64,000 nt of DNA from Hydrogenophaga sp. (GCF_014773545.1 NZ_SDDV01000002.1:62001-126000), one strand, 5' to 3'. Positions 37,730 through 49,772 are shown, counted from the stretch's first letter. Notes: generated from the sequence alone by a model not told the origin. Translations and numbers: made by a program.

Positions 37730-40096
37730 ATGGACATTCCGACTGCGGCTGCCAATAACGCGCCGACGGCTGCGCCGACGCAGCAGATCGACCTTGGCAT
37801 CGGCGGCATGACCTGCGCCTCGTGCGTGGCGCGGGTCGAAAAGGCGTTGCTGAAACAGCCCGGTGTCAGCGCTGCCAGTGTCAACCTGGCGACCGAGTCG
37901 GCGCGCATCACGCTGCTCGACGCTGACGTGGCCGAGGCCAGCGCGCGGCTCAAGCGCGCCGTGCGCGAGGCCGGCTACGATCCGCGCACACCGCAAATCC
38001 GGGCCGAGGAGATCGCGCGCTGGCACGGCATTGCGATCGATTTTTTGCCGGTGCTGGCCGGGCTCTTGCTCTCGGCGCCGCTGGTGCTGCCGATGGCCGG
38101 GGATTTGTTCGGCCAGCACTGGATGTTGCCGGCCTGGATTCAGTTCCTGCTCGCCGCGCCGGTGCAGTTCTGGCTCGGCGCGCCGTTCTACCGGGCCAGT
38201 TGGCACGCCCTGAAGGCGCGCAGCGCCAATATGGAGCTGCTGGTGGCCATTGGCACCAGTGCCGCGTTTGCGCTCTCGACCTGGCTGTGGTGGCGCGCCG
38301 AGCCGGGCCAGATGGTGCATCTGTACTACGAGACGGCGGCGGTGGTGATCACGCTGGTGCTGCTCGGCAAGTGGCTGGAGGCGCGCGCGCGGCGCCAGAC
38401 CAGCAGCGCCATCCGCGCCCTGCACGCGCTGCGGCCCGAGCGCGCCCACCTGTTGCGGGGCGGCGTGCGTCGCACCGAGGTGATCGATGTGGCGGTCGAT
38501 GAATTGCTGCCGGGGGACCGGGTGCGGGTGTTGCCGGGCGAACGTTTTCCGGCCGACGGCAGGCTGCACGCAGGTCAGACCCAGGCCGACGAATCCTTGC
38601 TCACCGGCGAGGCAATGCCGGTGCCCAAGCTGCCGGGCGACTTTGTCACTGGCGGCGCCATCAACGGCGAGGGCGCGGTCGAGGTGCTGGTGGGCGCGGT
38701 CGGGGCCACCAGCGTGCTCGCGCGCATCATCGCGCTGGTGGAAGACGCGCAGGCCACCAAGGCGCCGGTGCAGCGCATGGTCGACCAGATGGCGGCGGTG
38801 TTCGTTCCGGCGGTGCTGCTGATCGCGCTGGCCACGCTGCTGGGCTGGATCGCTCAGGGTGCGACGCTGGAGGCGGCCTTGCTGCCTGCGGTGGCGGTGC
38901 TGGTGATCGCCTGCCCCTGCGCGCTCGGGCTGGCGACGCCGACCGCGATCATGGTAGGCACCGGTGTGGCAGCGCGGCACGGCATCCTGATCAAGGACGT
39001 GCAGGCGCTCGAAGTCGCGCACCGGGTCGACACCGTGGCGCTTGACAAGACGGGCACCCTCACGCTCGGGCGCCCGCGCATGAGCGCGCTCGAGGTCGCC
39101 GCCGGGGTCGACCCGGCGCAGGCGCTGCGCGCCGCGGCGGCGCTGCAGGCGCACAGCGCGCACCCGCTGGCGCGCGCCGTGCTCGATGCCGCTGCCGAAC
39201 GCGGGCTGACGCCAGCAGGCGCTGACGCGACCGACGTGCAGGCCGTCAGCGGGCGCGGCAGCCTGGGCCGCGTAGACGGCGTCTTGCTGGCGCTGGGCAG
39301 CCGGCGCTGGATCGACGAGCTGGGGGTGGCGCTGGGGCCGCTGGCGGCGCGCGCGCAGGAGCTGCAAGACGGCGGCGCGACGGTGTCGGTGCTGCTCAGC
39401 CAGACGCTCGCCAGCGGGGCGCAGGGCCAGCTCGACGCTTTGGCGCAGCGCCCGCCATCGGCCGCGGCGCAGCCGCTGGGTGGCTGGACCGTGCTGGCCG
39501 TGCTGGCTTTCGCCGATCAGATCAAGCCGGGCGCGGCGGCGGCGCTGCAGGCCCTGCGCGCGCAAGGCCTGCGCCTGTTCATGGTCTCGGGTGACAACTG
39601 GGGCGCGGCGCTGGCAATCGGGCGCGCACTCGGTTTCAAGGCCGAGGACGGCGAGGTGCTGGCCGAGGTGCTGCCGGGCGACAAGGCGGCGCTGGTGCAG
39701 CGTCTGCGCGCTGGCGCTGGCGGCAAAAAGAGTGTGGTCGCCATGGTCGGTGACGGCGTCAACGACGCGCCCGCGCTGGCCGCCGCCGACGTGGGCGTGG
39801 CGATGAGCCACGCGCACGGCGGTGGCTCCGACGTGGCCATGCACAGCGCCGGCATCACCCTGATGCGCGGCGACCCGCTGCTGGTGGCGGCCGCGCTCGA
39901 TGTGTCCCGGCGCACGGTGGCCAAGATCCGGCAGAACCTGTTCTGGGCCTTTGCCTACAACGTCGCCGCGATCCCGCTGGCCGCGCTCGGCTACCTGAGT
40001 CCGATCATCGCGGGTGCGGCGATGGCGCTGAGCTCGGTCAGCGTGGTCGCCAACGCGCTGCTGCTCAAGCGCTGGCAGCCGCCGCGGGGGCGCTGA
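37730..40096 (+). CDS. copA: Copper-type P1B ATPase
   Basis: The 788-residue ion pump has one N-terminal metal-binding domain (MTCASC, residues 27-32), membrane helices with the CPC site (395-397), the phosphorylation motif DKTGT (Asp439) and the hinge 'GDGVNDAPALAAADVGVAM'. The 'ACPCALGLATP' context indicates Cu(I) transport out of the cytoplasm, though some close relatives load copper into cbb3 oxidase (CcoI/FixI). The start could also be the ATG at 37718; 37730 has the better-spaced GAGGG. It is divergent from glcF and followed by the hemerythrin gene. Confidence 0.9.
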   Translation: MDIPTAAANNAPTAAPTQQIDLGIGGMTCASCVARVEKALLKQPGVSAASVNLATESARITLLDADVAEASARLKRAVREAGYDPRTPQIRAEEIARWHGIAIDFLPVLAGLLLSAPLVLPMAGDLFGQHWMLPAWIQFLLAAPVQFWLGAPFYRASWHALKARSANMELLVAIGTSAAFALSTWLWWRAEPGQMVHLYYETAAVVITLVLLGKWLEARARRQTSSAIRALHALRPERAHLLRGGVRRTEVIDVAVDELLPGDRVRVLPGERFPADGRLHAGQTQADESLLTGEAMPVPKLPGDFVTGGAINGEGAVEVLVGAVGATSVLARIIALVEDAQATKAPVQRMVDQMAAVFVPAVLLIALATLLGWIAQGATLEAALLPAVAVLVIACPCALGLATPTAIMVGTGVAARHGILIKDVQALEVAHRVDTVALDKTGTLTLGRPRMSALEVAAGVDPAQALRAAAALQAHSAHPLARAVLDAAAERGLTPAGADATDVQAVSGRGSLGRVDGVLLALGSRRWIDELGVALGPLAARAQELQDGGATVSVLLSQTLASGAQGQLDALAQRPPSAAAQPLGGWTVLAVLAFADQIKPGAAAALQALRAQGLRLFMVSGDNWGAALAIGRALGFKAEDGEVLAEVLPGDKAALVQRLRAGAGGKKSVVAMVGDGVNDAPALAAADVGVAMSHAHGGGSDVAMHSAGITLMRGDPLLVAAALDVSRRTVAKIRQNLFWAFAYNVAAIPLAALGYLSPIIAGAAMALSSVSVVANALLLKRWQPPRGR

Positions 40097-40129
40097 ACGA
40101 ATGGGATTCAGATCAGGGCTTGCCAGGCA

Positions 40130-40143
40130 TTGACCTGGATCAA
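40130..40143. promoter_or_regulatory. FNR/Anr-type binding site
   Basis: TTGACCTGGATCAA fits the consensus TTGAT-N4-ATCAA with one mismatch. It lies 70 bases before the hemerythrin start and 33 bases after the copA stop. It would make the hemerythrin gene respond to low oxygen. Confidence 0.7.
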
Positions 40144-40213
40144 ATTGAATTCGTGTTGTTTTTGACATGCTCCAAGGTCCGATAAAAAACACCATTGAAC
40201 CGGAGACAAAACC

Positions 40214-40807
40214 ATGCATCGCGAAGCCCTGCGCGTGATCCGCGACGAGCATGCCACGCTGACTGCGCTGCTCAACGCCTTGCTGCAGATGGTGCAGCGC
40301 GGGCCCGAGGCGGATGGCAAGGACCGGCGCGAGCTGTATTTCGACGTGCTGCGAGCCATGTTGTTCTACATCGACGAATTCCCCGAGCGCCACCACCACC
40401 CGAAAGAGTCGGATTTGCTGTTTCCGCGGCTGGCGCGGGCTGCGCCGCACACCCTGGGCCTGATCGAGCAACTCGAGCAAGAACACATGACCGGCGAGCA
40501 GCGGGTGCGCGAGCTGATTCACCTGTTGATGGCCTGGGAATACCTGGGTGAGCCGCGTCGGCGCGCATTTGAAGACGAGGTGACGCGCTACGTCGGGTTT
40601 TACCTGCAGCACATCCGGCAGGAAGAGGCCGTGATCTTGCCCGAAGCGGAAAAGCACCTGAGCGAAGCCGACTGGCGCGTGCTCAACGCCGCCTTTGCCA
40701 GCAACCGCGACCCGCTGTGCTCGAGCATTCCGCGTGACCCGCTGTTCGACCGCCTGTTTGCCCGTATTTTGATAAGCGCGCCGGCGCCGGTCGGACTCGG
40801 GCACTGA
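40214..40807 (+). CDS. Hemerythrin HHE-domain protein
   Basis: The 197-residue four-helix protein has 'REALRVIRDEHATLTALLNAL', 'FPERHHHPKESDLLFPRL', 'EQEHMTGEQRVREL' and 'QHIRQEEAVILPEAEKHL'. The His and Glu/Asp residues in these helices are positioned to bind a di-iron centre. Such proteins sense or bind oxygen or nitric oxide, or handle iron. An FNR/Anr-type site upstream supports a role in microaerobic growth. Confidence 0.85.
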   Translation: MHREALRVIRDEHATLTALLNALLQMVQRGPEADGKDRRELYFDVLRAMLFYIDEFPERHHHPKESDLLFPRLARAAPHTLGLIEQLEQEHMTGEQRVRELIHLLMAWEYLGEPRRRAFEDEVTRYVGFYLQHIRQEEAVILPEAEKHLSEADWRVLNAAFASNRDPLCSSIPRDPLFDRLFARILISAPAPVGLGH

Positions 40808-40878
40808 GGGCTGCCGGTTTTCGGCGTCAGTCGCGCGGCCCTGGTCTTGGCCCAGCAGGCAGTGGCCGCGCCCGCGTT

Positions 40879-42372
40879 TCAAGTGTCGATCGGCTCTGCG
40901 GAGTGCGCGCTGCGCCCTGGTGCTGCGAACCGGACCGTGACCAGCAAGCCCGGGTTGACAGCCCCGGGGTGGACGTCAGACATGGCGATGCAGGCGCCGT
41001 GCTGCAGGGCGATTTCGTGCACGATGGCCAGGCCCAGCCCGGAGCCGTCGACGTTGGTTCCCAGTGCCCGATAAAACGGCTGCAACACCCGCTCGCGTTC
41101 GTGCGCGGCAATGCCGGGCCCGTTGTCTTCTACTTGCAGCAGCGGCACGCCGCTGTCCGGGTCGGGCAGCAAGCGCACCGTCACCACGCCGCCACGGCCG
41201 CTGTAGTGGATGGCGTTGTCGACCAGGTTGCGCACCATTTCCTGCAGCAACGTGGGGTTGCCGTGCAGCGGGTAATCGACCGGCCCTGGCTCGGCGCCTT
41301 CGTAGCCCAGATCGACGCCGTGTTCCAGCGCGCGCGGCACCGAGTCGCGCACCACCGCCGGCACCAGTTCGGCCAGATCGACCGGCAGACTGGGCAGGGT
41401 GCGGCCGGTGGTTTCGGCGCGCGCCAGGGCCAGCAACTGGTTGACGGTTCGGGTGGCCCGCGCACTGGAGCGCGCAATCTGCTGCAGCGAGCCTCGAATC
41501 TCCAGCGGATCGGTTTCGCGTAGCGCCAATTCGGCCTGCATGCGCAGACCGGCCAGCGGGGTCTTGAGCTGGTGCGCGGCGTCGGCCAGAAAGCGTTTTT
41601 GCGTCGAGAGTGAGATCTTCAGCCGTCCCAGCAGGTGGTTGATCGACGCCACCAGGGATGCGACTTCCAGCGGCACGAAAGTCTGCGCGATCGGACTCAG
41701 GTCGTCGGTCTGGCGGGCCCGAATGCGCTGCTCCAGCTCGTTGAGGGGACGGATGGCGCGCACCAGCGCCAGCCAGACCAGCAACACCGCCAGCGGCAAG
41801 ATGATGAACTGCGGCACCATCACGCCTTTGATGATCTCAGTCGCCAGCACCGCCCGCTTGCTCTTGGTTTCGGCCAGTTGCATCAGCACCAACTGCGGCT
41901 GCCGCGCATCGACCACGATCCAGGTGTAGGCCACGCGCACAGCTTCGCCAGCGATCACGTCGTCGCGCAGCAGCACCCGGCCCGGCGCGCGTGCCTGTGG
42001 CGGCGGCGGAAAGTCGCGCACACCGCTGATCAGCCTGCCGCCCGGCCCCAGCACCTGGTGGTAATTGCGCACGCTGTCATCGGCGTGCAGCAGCGCACGA
42101 GTCTGGGCATTCAGCTCGAAGGCGAGCGCCTTGTCGTGCGACTGCACGAAGGCACTCAGAGCCAGCAGGTTGAATTCGAGTGCACGGTCGAACGGCTTGT
42201 TGGCAATGCCTTGGGCTACCAGCCAGGTCAGCGCCAGCGACAGCGGCCACAACAGCAGCAGCGGTGTCAGCATCCAGTCCAGAATTTCACCGAACAGGCT
42301 GCGCTGGCCGCGCTCAAGCAGACCGAACGCCGCAGCGCTGGCGTGCGGGTCTTCAGCCAGAGATTTTTTCAA
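40879..42372 (-). CDS. Sensor histidine kinase, TctE-like
   Basis: The 497-residue membrane kinase has helices at about 34-55 and 185-205 and a periplasmic region between them of the 2CSK_N (TctE) type. A HAMP-like segment ('IRPLNELEQRIRARQTDDLSPI') is followed by the phosphoacceptor motif 'FLADAAHQLKTPLAGLRMQ' and the ATP-binding boxes 'NLVDNAIHYSG', 'VEDNGPGI' and 'GSGLGLAIVHEIA'. It likely senses an organic acid, like TctE, but this is inference. It overlaps the regulator gene by 20 bases. Confidence 0.9.
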   Translation of the reverse strand: MKKSLAEDPHASAAAFGLLERGQRSLFGEILDWMLTPLLLLWPLSLALTWLVAQGIANKPFDRALEFNLLALSAFVQSHDKALAFELNAQTRALLHADDSVRNYHQVLGPGGRLISGVRDFPPPPQARAPGRVLLRDDVIAGEAVRVAYTWIVVDARQPQLVLMQLAETKSKRAVLATEIIKGVMVPQFIILPLAVLLVWLALVRAIRPLNELEQRIRARQTDDLSPIAQTFVPLEVASLVASINHLLGRLKISLSTQKRFLADAAHQLKTPLAGLRMQAELALRETDPLEIRGSLQQIARSSARATRTVNQLLALARAETTGRTLPSLPVDLAELVPAVVRDSVPRALEHGVDLGYEGAEPGPVDYPLHGNPTLLQEMVRNLVDNAIHYSGRGGVVTVRLLPDPDSGVPLLQVEDNGPGIAAHERERVLQPFYRALGTNVDGSGLGLAIVHEIALQHGACIAMSDVHPGAVNPGLLVTVRFAAPGRSAHSAEPIDT

Positions 42373-43027
42373 GGCAGTAACCCAGGCCGCGCACGGTGGC
42401 GATGCGGATCGGCCCCTTTTCGATCTTCTTGCGCAGGCGGTGTATGTAGACCTCGATGGCGTTGTTGCTGACCTCCTCGCCCCATTCGCACAGCCGCTCG
42501 ATCAACTGGTCTTTGCTGACCAGGCGCCCGGCGCGTTGCAGCAACACCTCGAGCAGGCCGAGTTCGCGTGCCGACAACTCGATCAGTTTGCCGTCTATGG
42601 TGGCGACCCGACCGGTCTGGTCGTATAGCAAGGGCCCGTGTTTGATGGTGGCGCAGGCGCCGCCCATGCCGCGGCGCGTGAGCGCGCGCACCCGGGCTTC
42701 GAGCTCTTGCAGCGCAAAGGGCTTGGCCATGTAGTCGTCGGCGCCTAAGTCCAGGCCTTTGACGCGCTCGTCGACGCTGTCGGCCGCGGTCAGAATCAGC
42801 ACCGGCAGCGCCGAGCCGCGCGCCCGCAGGCGTCTGAGCACTTCGAGCCCGTGCAGTCTAGGCAGGCCCAGATCGAGAATCAGCAGGTCGAACTCGGTGT
42901 TGGTCAACAGCGCGGCCTCGGCTTCGCAGCCATCGGCCACGTGGTCCACCGCCGCGCCGGCCGTGCGCAAGCCGCGCAGCAAACCATCGGCCAGCACCTG
43001 GTCGTCTTCCGCAATCAGAATGCGCAT
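42353..43027 (-). CDS. OmpR-family response regulator, TctD-like
   Basis: The 224-residue protein has a receiver domain (acidic pocket Asp8/Asp9, phosphorylation site Asp52, Lys in '[14 protein letters not shown]') and a winged-helix DNA-binding domain ('[26 protein letters not shown]', '[10 protein letters not shown]', '[10 protein letters not shown]'). It is the first gene of the pair with the kinase. In Burkholderiales this pair commonly lies directly beside recA, as here. Confidence 0.93.
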   Translation of the reverse strand: MRILIAEDDQVLADGLLRGLRTAGAAVDHVADGCEAEAALLTNTEFDLLILDLGLPRLHGLEVLRRLRARGSALPVLILTAADSVDERVKGLDLGADDYMAKPFALQELEARVRALTRRGMGGACATIKHGPLLYDQTGRVATIDGKLIELSARELGLLEVLLQRAGRLVSKDQLIERLCEWGEEVSNNAIEVYIHRLRKKIEKGPIRIATVRGLGYCLEKISG

Positions 43028-43072
43028 CTCGGTCTCCTTGCAGGGGTGAATGCATTTTATGGCGCGGCGGCC

Positions 43073-43216
43073 TCAGGCTTGACCTGCGCCATAGGCTTGC
43101 CAGAGCAAACCGGTGGCGGTAAAGACGATGCGCCGCGCGCGCGCCGCCAGCTTGGACAGCGCCAGCGGCACGTTCGGGTCGTGTGCCACCAGGTGCAGCA
43201 CGCGCGCGTCAAAATT
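43073..43216 (-). other. 47-codon open stretch beside recA, possible gene remnant
   Basis: After an in-frame TGA at 43219-43217 the minus strand reads '[19 protein letters not shown]' and '[12 protein letters not shown]' before a TGA at 43075-43073. There is no ATG and no ribosome site. The composition looks protein-like, so it may be the tail of a lost gene. The rest of the gap between the regulator and recA (43217-43318) shows no clear LexA box. Confidence 0.25.
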
Positions 43217-43318
43217 TCATTTCAGCTCGAAGCTACACTGCGGTTCAAACATCCAGCGTGCAGCCGGCGGCAACAGACGCTGCAACCCGTTTCTCACCCA
43301 CCGACTTGGAGCCCTTTC

Positions 43319-44446
<1,128 letters not shown>

Positions 44447-44499
44447 GCCAAGAGCGCTTCGCTGCGCTGGGCGCGCAAGCCAGACCGTTCTCGCTTCCT

Positions 44500-44961
44500 A
44501 TGGTCGCAACATCCCTCAGCCTGCGGGGCCGCGCCCTGCGTTTGCTGGCCACGCGCGAGCATTCGCGGCTCGAACTCGAGCGCAAGCTCATGGCGCATCA
44601 GACCGAAGTCGGCGAACTGAGCCACTTGCTCGACGATTTGCAGGCCAGGGGCTTGATCGACGAACAGCGGGTGCTCGAATCGCTGCTGCACCGGCGCGCC
44701 GCCCGCCTGGGGGCCGCCCGCGTGCGCCAAGAACTGCAGGCCAAGGGTCTGGATGCGTGCGCCGTAGCTCAGGCCGTCGATCAACTGCGCGGCAGCGAGG
44801 TGCAGCGCGCACGCGCCGTATGGGAAAAAAAATTCGGCACGCCGGCTGCCGACGCCGCCGGGCGCGGCAAGCAGATGCGGTTTTTGCTGGGGCGCGGCTT
44901 TGCTGCCGATGTGGTTCGGCGCGTGGTCGGCGGCGCCGAAGACGCGGACGCTGACGCGTAA
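44500..44961 (+). CDS. recX: RecA regulator RecX
   Basis: The 153-residue all-helical protein has three-helix repeats: 'RALRLLATREHSRLELERKL', 'LDDLQARGLIDEQRVLESLLHRRAARLGAARVRQELQAKG' and 'QMRFLLGRGFAADVVRRVV'. RecX binds in the groove of RecA filaments and limits their growth. It lies 53 bases downstream of recA, as usual. Confidence 0.93.
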   Translation: MVATSLSLRGRALRLLATREHSRLELERKLMAHQTEVGELSHLLDDLQARGLIDEQRVLESLLHRRAARLGAARVRQELQAKGLDACAVAQAVDQLRGSEVQRARAVWEKKFGTPAADAAGRGKQMRFLLGRGFAADVVRRVVGGAEDADADA

Positions 44962-44997
44962 GCGCCAGCAAGCCGTCTCAGCGGCACCGCTTCGGGT

Positions 44998-45921
44998 TCA
45001 AAGGCCCAGCATCAACTGCAGATTTTGTACCGCTGCACCGCTGGCACCCTTGCCCAGATTGTCCAGGCGGGCGATGAGCACCGCCTGACGTTGCGCCTCG
45101 TTGGCAAATACGCGCAACTCGAGCCGGTTGCTGTCCTTGAGCGCGCTGGCGTCGAGCTTGCCGTCTGCGCTGGCGGGTTCGACGCTGATCCAGCCAGCGG
45201 CGGCGGCGCTGGCGCCGTAGTGGTCGAGCAAGGCCTGCTGCAAATCGGCAGCGCTGGGCTGGCCCGGCAGCAGATCCAGGTGCAGCGGCAATTGCACCAG
45301 CATGCCCTGGCGGAAGTTAGCCACCGCCGGCAGGAAAATCGGCGTGCGCGTCAGGCCCGTGTAGCGCATGATCTCTGGCAGGTGCTTGTGGTTCAGGCCG
45401 AGGGCGTAGGCCTCGAACGGTGGCGCCGCACCTGCCTCGTAGGCCTCTATCATGCTGCGCCCGCCACCCGAGTAGCCACTCACTGACGGCAGCGACAGCG
45501 CGGCATCGGGCGCGAGCAAGCCCGCTGCCACCAGGGGGCGAATCAAGGCAATGGCGCCGGTGGCGTAGCAGCCCGGGTTGGCCACGCGTTCGGCGCTGGC
45601 CACCGCTTCGCGCTGCCCGGGGCAGAGTTCGGGCAGGCCATAGACCCAGCCACTGGCGCAGCGATGTGCGGTCGATGCGTCGATGATGCGCGGCCTGCGG
45701 CCAGGCAGGCGGTCTACCATGGCGACCGCTTCGAGCGCGGCCTCGTCATGCAGACAGAGGACGACCAGGTCGGCCTGCGCCATGATGTCGGCCTTGGCCA
45801 GCGGATCCTTGCGCCGCTCGGGTGCGATGCTCAGCAGTTCAACGCCGGCCAGCAAGCGCAGCCGGTCCCGAATCTGCAGTCCGGTGGTGCCGGCTTCGCC
45901 GTCAATGAATACCTGAGCCAT
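44998..45921 (-). CDS. argC: N-acetyl-gamma-glutamyl-phosphate reductase, short type
   Basis: The 307-residue enzyme makes N-acetylglutamate semialdehyde in arginine synthesis using NADPH. It has '[17 protein letters not shown]' (nucleotide loop), '[17 protein letters not shown]' with the catalytic Cys, and '[11 protein letters not shown]'. These are features of the short type 2 ArgC class, not the 330-350-residue E. coli type. It is convergent with recX and divergent from sucC. Confidence 0.93.
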   Translation of the reverse strand: MAQVFIDGEAGTTGLQIRDRLRLLAGVELLSIAPERRKDPLAKADIMAQADLVVLCLHDEAALEAVAMVDRLPGRRPRIIDASTAHRCASGWVYGLPELCPGQREAVASAERVANPGCYATGAIALIRPLVAAGLLAPDAALSLPSVSGYSGGGRSMIEAYEAGAAPPFEAYALGLNHKHLPEIMRYTGLTRTPIFLPAVANFRQGMLVQLPLHLDLLPGQPSAADLQQALLDHYGASAAAAGWISVEPASADGKLDASALKDSNRLELRVFANEAQRQAVLIARLDNLGKGASGAAVQNLQLMLGL

Positions 45922-45941
45922 GTTGCGCCCTGCCTTGTCAG

Positions 45942-45969
45942 TTTCGATTCAGTTACGAATCCGTATAAT
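45942..45969 (+). promoter_or_regulatory. Possible promoter of sucCD
   Basis: A perfect TATAAT lies at 45964-45969, 140 bases before sucC. The -35 partner TTTCGA (45942-45947, 16-base spacer) is weak. A second A/T-rich patch with TACAAT at 46018-46023 could be an alternative. The 188-base gap between argC and sucC contains no gene. Confidence 0.4.
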
Positions 45970-46109
45970 TATGCATTATGTGCGCGGCGTCAAATGCTTT
46001 GCTGCGTTGCAACATAATACAATTTCGGCCGCCCTTGTTCGGCGCCCTTCACCCCGCGGCCCATCGGTGGGGTCGTGCCTGTTGTCAGTCCATCCCTGAG
46101 AGAATCCTC

Positions 46110-47270
<1,161 letters not shown>

Positions 47271-47377
47271 GCCGACTGGCTTGGCAGCGGCTGCGGTCTG
47301 CACGGCCCGCGGGCGCGCCAGCCGCAGCGACAAAGCAAGCGCACGCCAGCACAGAGCGTTTTTGACAAGGATTCATC

Positions 47378-48271
47378 ATGAGCATCTACATCAACAAAGA
47401 CACCAAGGTCATCACCCAGGGCATCACCGGCAAGACCGGGCAGTTCCACACCGAGAAGTGTCAGGAATACGCCAACGGCAAAAACTGCTTCGTTGCTGGC
47501 GTGAACCCGAAAAAAGCGGGCGAATCGATTTTCAACATCCCGATCTATGCCTCGGTAAAGGAAGCCGCCAGCCAGACCGGCGCCACCGTATCGGTGATTT
47601 ATGTGCCACCTGCCGGTGCTGCAGCGGCGATCTGGGAAGCGGTCGAGGCCGATCTTGATCTGGCGATTTGCATCACCGAGGGCATACCGGTGCGCGACAT
47701 GCTCGAACTGCGCAACCGCATGAAAGCCAAAGAGGCCGCTGGTGGCAAAAAAACACTGCTGCTGGGGCCGAACTGCCCCGGTTTGATTACGCCGGACGAA
47801 ATCAAGATCGGCATCATGCCGGGCCACATTCACAAAAAGGGCCGCATCGGCGTGGTGTCGCGCTCGGGCACGCTGACCTATGAAGCCGTGGCACAACTGA
47901 CCGAGATTGGTCTGGGCCAGTCGAGTGCGGTGGGCATCGGCGGCGACCCGATCAACGGCTTGAAGCACATCGACGTGATGCGCGCTTTCAACGAAGACCC
48001 GGACACCGACGCCGTCATCATGATCGGCGAGATTGGCGGCCCCGACGAAGCCGAAGCGGCACTGTGGTGCAAGGACAATATGAAAAAGCCCATTGTCGGC
48101 TTCATCGCGGGCGTGACGGCGCCGGCGGGCAAGCGCATGGGGCATGCCGGCGCACTGATCGCTGGCGGCGCCGACACCGCAGAAGCCAAGCTCGCCGTCA
48201 TGCAAGCCTGTGGCTTTACGATCACGCGCAACCCCTCAGAGATGGCTCGCTTGCTCAAGTCGCTGCTGTAA
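47378..48271 (+). CDS. sucD: Succinyl-CoA synthetase alpha subunit
   Basis: The 297-residue CoA-binding subunit has 'MSIYINKDTKVITQGITGKTGQFH' at the N-terminus, 'GPNCPGLITPDEIKIGIMPG', 'SRSGTLTYEAV' and the active-site His in 'KRMGHAGALIAGG', which is phosphorylated during the reaction. It follows sucC after 107 bases and ends in a strong intrinsic terminator. Confidence 0.97.
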   Translation: MSIYINKDTKVITQGITGKTGQFHTEKCQEYANGKNCFVAGVNPKKAGESIFNIPIYASVKEAASQTGATVSVIYVPPAGAAAAIWEAVEADLDLAICITEGIPVRDMLELRNRMKAKEAAGGKKTLLLGPNCPGLITPDEIKIGIMPGHIHKKGRIGVVSRSGTLTYEAVAQLTEIGLGQSSAVGIGGDPINGLKHIDVMRAFNEDPDTDAVIMIGEIGGPDEAEAALWCKDNMKKPIVGFIAGVTAPAGKRMGHAGALIAGGADTAEAKLAVMQACGFTITRNPSEMARLLKSLL

Positions 48272-48302
48272 ACCTCGACAGATTGAGGTCGGCTCTGAGC
48301 TG

Positions 48303-48337
48303 AAAACAAGGCAACGCTGGCGTTGCCTTGTTTTTTT
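48303..48337 (+). terminator. Rho-independent terminator after sucD
   Basis: The stem AAAACAAGGCAACG pairs completely with CGTTGCCTTGTTTT around the loop CTGG, followed by a run of T to 48337. It lies 32 bases after the sucD stop. Bases 48338-48552 beyond it show no gene. Confidence 0.92.
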
Positions 48338-48552
48338 GGGCGCCTAGACCCGATCGCGCGACGCTTGGCTGCAACGGGCACAGCAGGTGATTTTCAAGCT
48401 GCCGCAGGCCCCTGAATAATCCTAGAAACCGCTTCACACACAGAAATTCTCACACTCCCACGCTTGAGGTCTGGATGAGCGGCGCCGGTACCTGGAGCGG
48501 CCTGCTCGCTCAGAGTCGTGGTTGCCAAGGGCATGGCCCGTCTGCCTGAGCT

Positions 48553-49650
48553 TCAGGCCGGGCCGCTGCGCCGCAGCAACACGCGTACGCCAAAGATCAG
48601 CGCCGCATAGGGCCACAACCAGCCCAGCCACTGGGACAGGCCGTGGAAACGGATGAACCGGCCCAGCTCCCAGAGTTCAAGCGATTGCGCAAAATAAGGA
48701 CTCAGCGGTGCCCGGTTGAGCAAACCGAGCAAGACCAGCAAACACAGCAGCATGAGCAGCGTACAAGCCCGGCGCGGCAGTGCCAGCGCGGCCAGCGCGG
48801 CCAGTGCAGACCACAGCAGCCCCTGCACCGCTATGGGGCTGATCCAGGCCCAAACGTGCTGGGGCCCGTAGGTGAGTGCGGCTGAGAGGCTGACGCTGGC
48901 AAACGCACACAGCAGCAACAAGACCGCAAACACCAGGCGGCGCAGCACGGTTTGAATGTCGGCGTAGCCCATCAGCAAGGGAACCAGCAGGCCCAGGGCG
49001 ACGCAGAGTGCATCAGTCAGCGCAGTGGTTGCAAGCGGCTGTGGCACCCGCAGGGACAGCCACGCCAGCCCGGGGGTTTGTTGCAACCAGGGCAGCAGCA
49101 CGGCTTCGAGCCGCGGCCAGACCTGGCCGAGTCCGAACGGCACCGACGACGGGTATAGCAGCGCCAGCGGCCACAGCGCCAGCAAGACCAGGCTGCCGTG
49201 CGCCTGGGGGACGAACCAGGCGGCGCGAAACTGGCTCCAGCGCTGCACCCCGCCCAGCCGCACCAGTACCCAGGTCAGGCCAGCGCCGAGGGCCGCCCCG
49301 GCGACATTGAGCGCCACGTCGAGGTTGGACGGGATGCGCATCGGCAAAAGGTTTTGCAGCATCTCGACCGTCAGCGACAGCAAGGCCGCCAGCCCGACCG
49401 CCAGTGGCCAAAAGGCGCGCTGCCAGCCGCTGCGTTGCAGCGCCAGTGCGAGCAAAAACCCCAGCGGGGCGTAGCCGACCAGGTTAGACGCGACGTCAAA
49501 ACCGGTCCAGAACTGCGGCAACGGGGCGGTCAAAAACGCCAGCGCAGACACTCCCTGTAGTCGCCAGCCGGTGAAAGGAAACAGGCTGGCGTACAGCACC
49601 AGCGCAACGTACAGCAGCGCCAAAGGCCAGGCAGACGTGCGCATTTTCAT
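48553..49650 (-). CDS. VanZ-family membrane protein
   Basis: The 365-residue membrane protein has roughly nine to ten hydrophobic segments. The N-terminal half carries the VanZ pattern: 'ALLYVALVLYASLFPFTGW' and later 'DVASNLVGYAPLGFLLAL', 'SLTVEMLQNLLPMRIPSNLDVALNVAGAALG'. Only the VanZ part is a named domain; the second half is hydrophobic without a recognised family. Its biological role is not known. The ATG at 49650 or at 49644 could be the start. Confidence 0.75.
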   Translation of the reverse strand: MKMRTSAWPLALLYVALVLYASLFPFTGWRLQGVSALAFLTAPLPQFWTGFDVASNLVGYAPLGFLLALALQRSGWQRAFWPLAVGLAALLSLTVEMLQNLLPMRIPSNLDVALNVAGAALGAGLTWVLVRLGGVQRWSQFRAAWFVPQAHGSLVLLALWPLALLYPSSVPFGLGQVWPRLEAVLLPWLQQTPGLAWLSLRVPQPLATTALTDALCVALGLLVPLLMGYADIQTVLRRLVFAVLLLLCAFASVSLSAALTYGPQHVWAWISPIAVQGLLWSALAALAALALPRRACTLLMLLCLLVLLGLLNRAPLSPYFAQSLELWELGRFIRFHGLSQWLGWLWPYAALIFGVRVLLRRSGPA

Positions 49651-49772
49651 GCCATCAGTGCCGCCGGCACGCCGCCCCAACGCGCGCCAGGCTCCTCATG
49701 TGGCGCCGGAAAAGGGGTGCAGCAGCCATGCGTTTGACGAACCGGGGCGCAGCACCCTGGGGCCTGCAGGCC

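Noticed and set aside
37313-40882. An 1189-codon open frame on the minus strand opposite the copper ATPase
   Set aside because: It has the low-complexity Gln/Arg/His composition of an antisense frame and overlaps the ATPase, the hemerythrin gene and part of glcF.
43217-43318. A LexA (SOS) box upstream of recA
   Set aside because: CTG and CAG triplets occur near 43239-43257 but with a 13-base gap in place of the required 10, so no convincing site is present.
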